In this document: piece after piece, positions 60,400 to 64,000 of the stretch
Numbering within the stretch: the first letter of the stretch is position 1
How the letters are laid out: each line of letters starts with the position of its first letter
Source: Adiantum capillus-veneris
Taxonomy: Eukaryota > Streptophyta > Polypodiopsida > Polypodiales > Pteridaceae
Length of the DNA: 64,000 nucleotides
Direction: 5' to 3'
Assembly (NCBI GenBank): GCA_014529385.2
Contig: CM043946.1
Location: forward strand, 15,021,077 to 15,085,076
Made by a program: the position numbers and the translations under genes
Notes under the pieces: model-generated
Databases searched by the model: none
What the model was told of the DNA's origin: nothing
The model's input: the letters and a program-made list of their open reading frames with translations, nothing else

Positions 60400-61487
60400 A
60401 TGTTGTCATCGTCACAGCTTCGTGAACGCAAGAGCTGCATCATCATTGATGCTTCGGCAACTCGAAAAACCCAGAGAAACTCCTAGAAAACACGACCTTG
60501 CCGTGCATGATATTGACTTGCCTGTCCTTGCATGCCACAATGATGGCGATCGTGCTTACCCTTTTAAGTCGGATTGGCCACATGGCCAGTGCTTTACTCA
60601 AGCTACTGCCAGTCTGCCTTTTGAAAATCTGCAACCCGAATGACCTTCCTTGTCATGGCATGATTCGGCGACGGTATTGCTTTCGAGTTGGGCGACCGTG
60701 TTGCCCTGGCATGACTGCCACTTGGCTTCCAGTCCCTCATCTTCGGTTTTCCTCCCGCAATCAAGCATGTCATCTCGGCATGTGAGGTCGCCCCGCAAGG
60801 CAAACAATCCGCTCGAAGAGGCTACGACGCCTCCCGGCCCCGTTCCCAGCTCCTGTGAGTCTTTGGATGCTTGCCTCTAGTCCTCCGGTTTTGCAATAGT
60901 CATGAGGGCCCTCCATCTTCGGGCGACAGTGGATTCCTGCCTACGGTGGGACAAATCCCTTAGGGTGGCCTTAGGGCGACCATTTGTGAACAGCAACATA
61001 AAAACAAAAAAAAATTCCCTGTGCAGCGATGGCGGGCTGCAGCAGTTTCACGCGAGGGACCCAAAGTGCCGTTTGTTGCGAACCGGGGCTTGGCCCTGTG
61101 TCGACAAACTCTGCCTGTAGCCTTGTGACCCCAACGAGCCCGGACCCATCCCTTTCTGTGCACCTTGACCTTGCCTGCCTCCTCGGCACTAGCGGCCTTG
61201 CACACGGCCTTCCTCGACTCCGACCTGATGATCTCCAATGTTTACCCGAGGGCCATGCCCACGCCATGTCGGCTGCTCTACAAGTCTTGCATGAACATGC
61301 ACAAGGATGAGGACCACGCCCTTCCTTCCCTACATGCGAGGGTTTGCTCTCCCCGGTTCTCCATGAACGCCCCAAAGAGAGAGAGAGAGAGAGATTCCGA
61401 AAGAGAGGGAGATCCACGCTTGAGAGAGACCGAGCTCCATGCCTTCTCCTCCGCCATGGCTCCACCTTCCCCCTTTCTCTCCACCTT
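60400..61487 (-). other. GC-rich 5' internal part of the LARD, no domain recognised
   Basis: Clearly richer in G and C than the rest of the window. Several overlapping frames of 70-165 codons on both strands follow from the low stop frequency. The minus-strand frame 61465-60971 is Arg/Ser-rich. A (GA)n run lies at 61,377-61,392. It may be leader sequence or captured host DNA. Confidence 0.4.
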
Positions 61488-61499
61488 GCTCTGATACCA
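61488..61499 (-). other. Primer binding site of the LARD-like element
   Basis: TGGTATCAGAGC on the minus strand, one base from the 5' LTR (61501-61631). Initiator methionine tRNA type. Confidence 0.9.
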
Positions 61500-61500
61500 A

Positions 61501-61631
61501 TGTAAGACCACAGGGGACTGGACCGTGCAACTCTCCACCCAATCGTGCCATATATAGACTCCTAGCCCCTAAATATAGCGCCCCTTGACCGCATGTCCAT
61601 TCTGGCCCTTGGCCCTACCCTTGGCCTAACA
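61501..61631 (-). repeat. 5' LTR of the LARD-like element
   Basis: 131 bp. On the minus strand starts TGTTAGGCCAAGG, ends GGTCTTACA, and contains TATATATGGC. Confidence 0.9.
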
Positions 61632-61915
61632 ACATGACTTTGTATGCAGGTTAAAGAAAGCATTGTATGGACTGAAGCAAGCACCTAGAGCTTGGTATGA
61701 GAGGATTGTGGCATTCCTGATTTCATTGGGCTTTGAGATGTTTGATGCAGACCATTCATTGTATGTGAGAAAGAATGAGGCAAGAATTGTGGTAATATGC
61801 ATCTGTGTGGATGATCTGATTTTTGGAGGTGATAATGTGTTTGAAGTAGAGGGCGTCAATGCTCTACTTATGTAGGAGTTTGACATGAAAGACTTGTACT
61901 ATGAAAATCTCTAAT
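61632..61915 (+). pseudogene. pol: Ty1/copia relic III, rest of reverse transcriptase
   Basis: Continues the reverse transcriptase interrupted at 55145: LKKALYGLKQAPRAWYERIV, then the catalytic VDDLIFGGDN (usual YVDD; here CVDD), then a stop before EFDMKDL. RNase H is absent, as the sequence passes into a CACTA remnant near 61.92 kb. Confidence 0.8.
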
Positions 61916-61924
61916 TGTTTACCG

Positions 61925-63110
61925 TGGTCTTTTATCGCGTTCTGTATTACAAGTACGAACCAAAGCTTTCGTTGATGGATTTCTGGGATATAGATGACCT
62001 ATAGAAGAGAAGCTGAAAGTGAGTAACATTGGTATAATTAATGTTACAAGTAAATACGAATGAAAAAAGTAGTCACTCACTAGAGTCCACCATGTAGAGG
62101 CCATTCTCATGTCATCTAGACACATTTGCAAACCACTTTCACTCGAAGATGAAGGTATGAAAGGTTCTAAAATTAACCTTTAGTATCTATCCTTTCAATA
62201 GTTCCACAGTACTTGGTATCATCACCATCTGTGTCAAAGTTGCCCACGATGCCACAATCCATGGTGGTTTTATGCTCATCAATGTGGCGCGTATGAAAGT
62301 AACGACCCTTTGACCACATAGAGTTAAAGGAAAGGCGTTACAAATTAGAAAAATATCTTTTATCAAATACAAAGATAAAATCAAGAAAAAAAATTACAAT
62401 ATGGTTTAGGTATATAAGTACTCTATCTTTGGTACGTAGCCTTGTGCATATTCCCATTATTTGTTGGTGATGTCTTCTCTGCGCACTTTTTCTTCGGTCA
62501 TTCTCTCATGAATCCACTCCACACTAATGAAATCTGTGAAACATGCAAGACATCTAGGCATTGGGGGTGCCCTCCTTCCTCCATGTGCTTGTTTCCATGC
62601 TTCTCTCTCTTGCAAACACCTTGCCTTTGCCACTGTCCACAAGTCCACTCCCTTGGTCATAACCTTTGCATTGAGAATACAAAAGTTATTAACCACTGGG
62701 GATAGATTCATATCCATCTTAAGTAGTTTTTCCTTTCCACTTGGCAAGTGTAAAGTCATCCTTGGATCTTCCTCGTCTGACCACATGCGAGGCATTGAAG
62801 GATCAACTTGTGCCAAATACTATGAGATGTAAACAAATGCCTCTTGCATGATCCACCCTTTGGCCATGCATGCCTCTGGCTGAGACCGTAGCCGCACAAA
62901 ATATTTGAGAGTCTTTAAAAACCTCTCTAAGAAAAACATCCATCGTGTGTGCGCTACTCCACATATAGGAATGTCCTCCACCACGTAATACAAGAGGTGG
63001 ATTTGACTAAGAAGAAACGATCAAGGAAATGCATCCTCAATGGCACACACAGTTTCTGTTGCAAGTGTTTGAGAAGCAGGGATAGCATCTATTTCAATTT
63101 CCTTGGAGCT
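61925..63110 (-). pseudogene. CACTA (En/Spm) TNP2-type transposase C-terminal remnant (DUF4218 then DUF4216)
   Basis: On the minus strand from about 63,010: VVEDIPICGVAHTRWMFFLE, then RFLKTLKYFVRLRSQPEACM, then AKGWIMQEAFVY. This matches the DUF4218 pattern, where such proteins have RWMYPFERYLKTLKxYVRN and PEGSIAEGY. The frame 62816-62457 follows. Near 62,330 GRYFHTRHIDEHKTT begins a DUF4216-like part, then SFHTFIFE and KWFANVSR near 62,150, with a likely intron (GTGAGTG donor near 62,087, CTTCTATAG acceptor near 61,996). The catalytic transposase part would be upstream and is missing. Stops and frameshifts mark it as a relic; no CACTA ends were located. Confidence 0.7.
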
Positions 63111-63487
63111 CACAAACCAGCAAGAAAACACACAAAGATACACTAAGTGCTAGTTGAAATTATTGTGTACATAAAAAAAGTGTAGCTGAGTGGAGTCTTG
63201 TGGTGTATCTTACTAGCTCTCCAAGTTTGAAAATAGGATCCCAGACTTTCTTGTCCCGACACATATGCATACTCACCAACAAAATGAAATACAATGTAGA
63301 TTAGGGAAAGGGAAAGTGAGAGAAAGTCATACACACAAACTATATATAGAATAGGGAGAGGGACATTACCTGAAGCATCTTGTGTCAATCATGGGACTCC
63401 AAACCATACAATTGAACACTTCCACCCTTCTTCACTTTTGTGAAAGCTCCCTTTAGCGACCTCATTGTTACCATATACATATGGTAG
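63111..63487. other. Region with no recognisable gene
   Basis: AT-rich spacer between the CACTA remnant and the LTR at the right edge. Confidence 0.5.
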
Positions 63488-63694
63488 TGATGTGTGTGAA
63501 AACACACTAGGACCGCCGGGGCATTTTTTCCCTCTATAGGAGGGTTTTTTCCCCGTGCATTGTATATATGCCCATTACTCTAGGGCTATCTATCTTTCCA
63601 TTGCACACTAAGTAACACATTCTCTAGTGTGTGCCTTAAGCTTCGTCTGTCTTCTCCAAGCTGTGTGTGTTTTCCTGAAGCCCTAATTCGAACA
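63488..63694 (+). repeat. Probable 5' LTR of a copia-type element leaving the window
   Basis: About 205 bp, starting at TGATGTGTGTG or three bases later and ending CGAACA, with a TATATAT box near 63,563 and a primer site 2 bp downstream. The 5' edge is uncertain. Confidence 0.6.
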
Positions 63695-63696
63695 AT

Positions 63697-63710
63697 TGGT
63701 ATCAAAGCAG
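63697..63710 (+). other. Primer binding site, copia type
   Basis: TGGTATCAAAGCAG; one base differs from the standard TGGTATCAGAGC. The leader of the element continues to the window end without a long frame. Confidence 0.65.
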
Positions 63711-64000
63711 GTTGCATCCTCCCGAGCTTAGTCACCAGCAGCTCCAACACACGCCTGCTCACTTTCTCAGGTTTTGGTGAGCTTTGGCAAGCGTTCATAG
63801 GTCGACAAAAATTTTAGGACTGCTCGTAGAGCTTAGTCTCCTCAAATTTCTGATTCAGGCTCATTTCGGCCTCCATTTCCACTATAGTCAGGTCTGCGCA
63901 CGCAATTTTGTCATTTTGTGCAGAATTTCTGTCAGTGCCAAATACTGCCTAACAGGTCTTATATAGTCTACTGCTACTGCAGATGATGCTATATAGCACA

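Larger units (their letters stand above)
55146..61631 (-). mobile_element. Large non-coding LTR element (LARD-like) nested in copia relic III
   Basis: 6,486 bp, minus strand. LTRs of 131 bp at both ends (55146-55276 and 61501-61631) with TG...CA ends, target duplication ACATG (55141-55145 and 61632-61636), a perfect TGGTATCAGAGC primer site and a purine-rich tract at the other LTR. I counted about 11 differences between the LTRs (~8%), mostly transitions, so the insertion is old. No gag, protease, integrase or polymerase is readable inside; it would need proteins from another element. Confidence 0.85.

Noticed and set aside
60400-61500. Arg/Ser-rich protein gene on the minus strand (61465-60971)
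   Set aside because: Open frames exist on both strands in this GC-rich block; no domain, and it lies in LTR-element leader position.

Overview
The window looks like nuclear DNA of a land plant, and nearly all of it is mobile-element sequence. The evidence is Ty1/copia and Ty3/gypsy polyproteins with plant-type primer sites, a CACTA (DUF4216/DUF4218) transposase remnant, GT-AG introns, AT-rich spacers and long (TG)n and (GA)n microsatellites. No ordinary host gene could be recognised. The DUF7869-type transposase-like gene and the style of the gypsy polymerase hint at a non-flowering lineage (fern, lycophyte, bryophyte or gymnosperm), but this is a weak inference.

Layout. 1-3.9 kb: 5' half of a Ty3/gypsy element on the minus strand (LTR, primer site, leader, gag, protease). 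4.05-33.3 kb: the most unusual region. Two decayed genes diverge from a central array. Gene A (minus, 16.45 to 8.82 kb) has four phase-compatible exons that together would encode about 1,440 residues: ParB-like domain, degenerate beta-class DNA methyltransferase-like domain, SET domain and plant FCP1-like HAD phosphatase domain. Gene B (plus, 30.1-33.2 kb) is a DUF7869-type transposase-like protein. Between, inside and beside them lie thousands of bases of arrays built on CCACCACTTGTCCAAGCTA. The array at 4.05-7.8 kb is the reverse complement of the arrays at 11-30 kb. The ~440 bp unit is itself organised into a ~2.05 kb higher-order repeat. I infer that this is one large, multi-gene, repeat-laden mobile element, now inactive.

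33.6-45.7 kb: a 5'-truncated Ty3/gypsy element (plus) carrying two nested insertions. One is a 1.2 kb DNA element flanked by TTAA. The other is a complete 5,492 bp copia element with apparently identical 143 bp LTRs, a GGATA target duplication and one intact polyprotein frame; it is the only clearly intact gene in the window. 45.7-49.8 kb: mostly unrecognised, with a ~120 bp (TG)n tract. 49.9-50.6 kb: a copia gag relic (minus). 52.1-53.4 kb: a second, complete, inverted copy of the TTAA-flanked element, with terminal inverted repeats.

53.8-61.9 kb: a copia relic whose reverse transcriptase is split by a 6,486 bp non-coding LTR element (131 bp LTRs, minus strand, ACATG target duplication) that itself carries a ~670 bp foldback structure. 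61.9-63.1 kb: CACTA transposase C-terminal remnant (minus). 63.49-64.0 kb: the 5' LTR and primer site of a further copia-type element that leaves the window.

Nearly all decay in the coding relics is of one kind: Gln or Arg codons turned into stops by C-to-T change, as expected in heavily methylated, silenced DNA. All calls come from reading the sequence by eye; no database search was possible.
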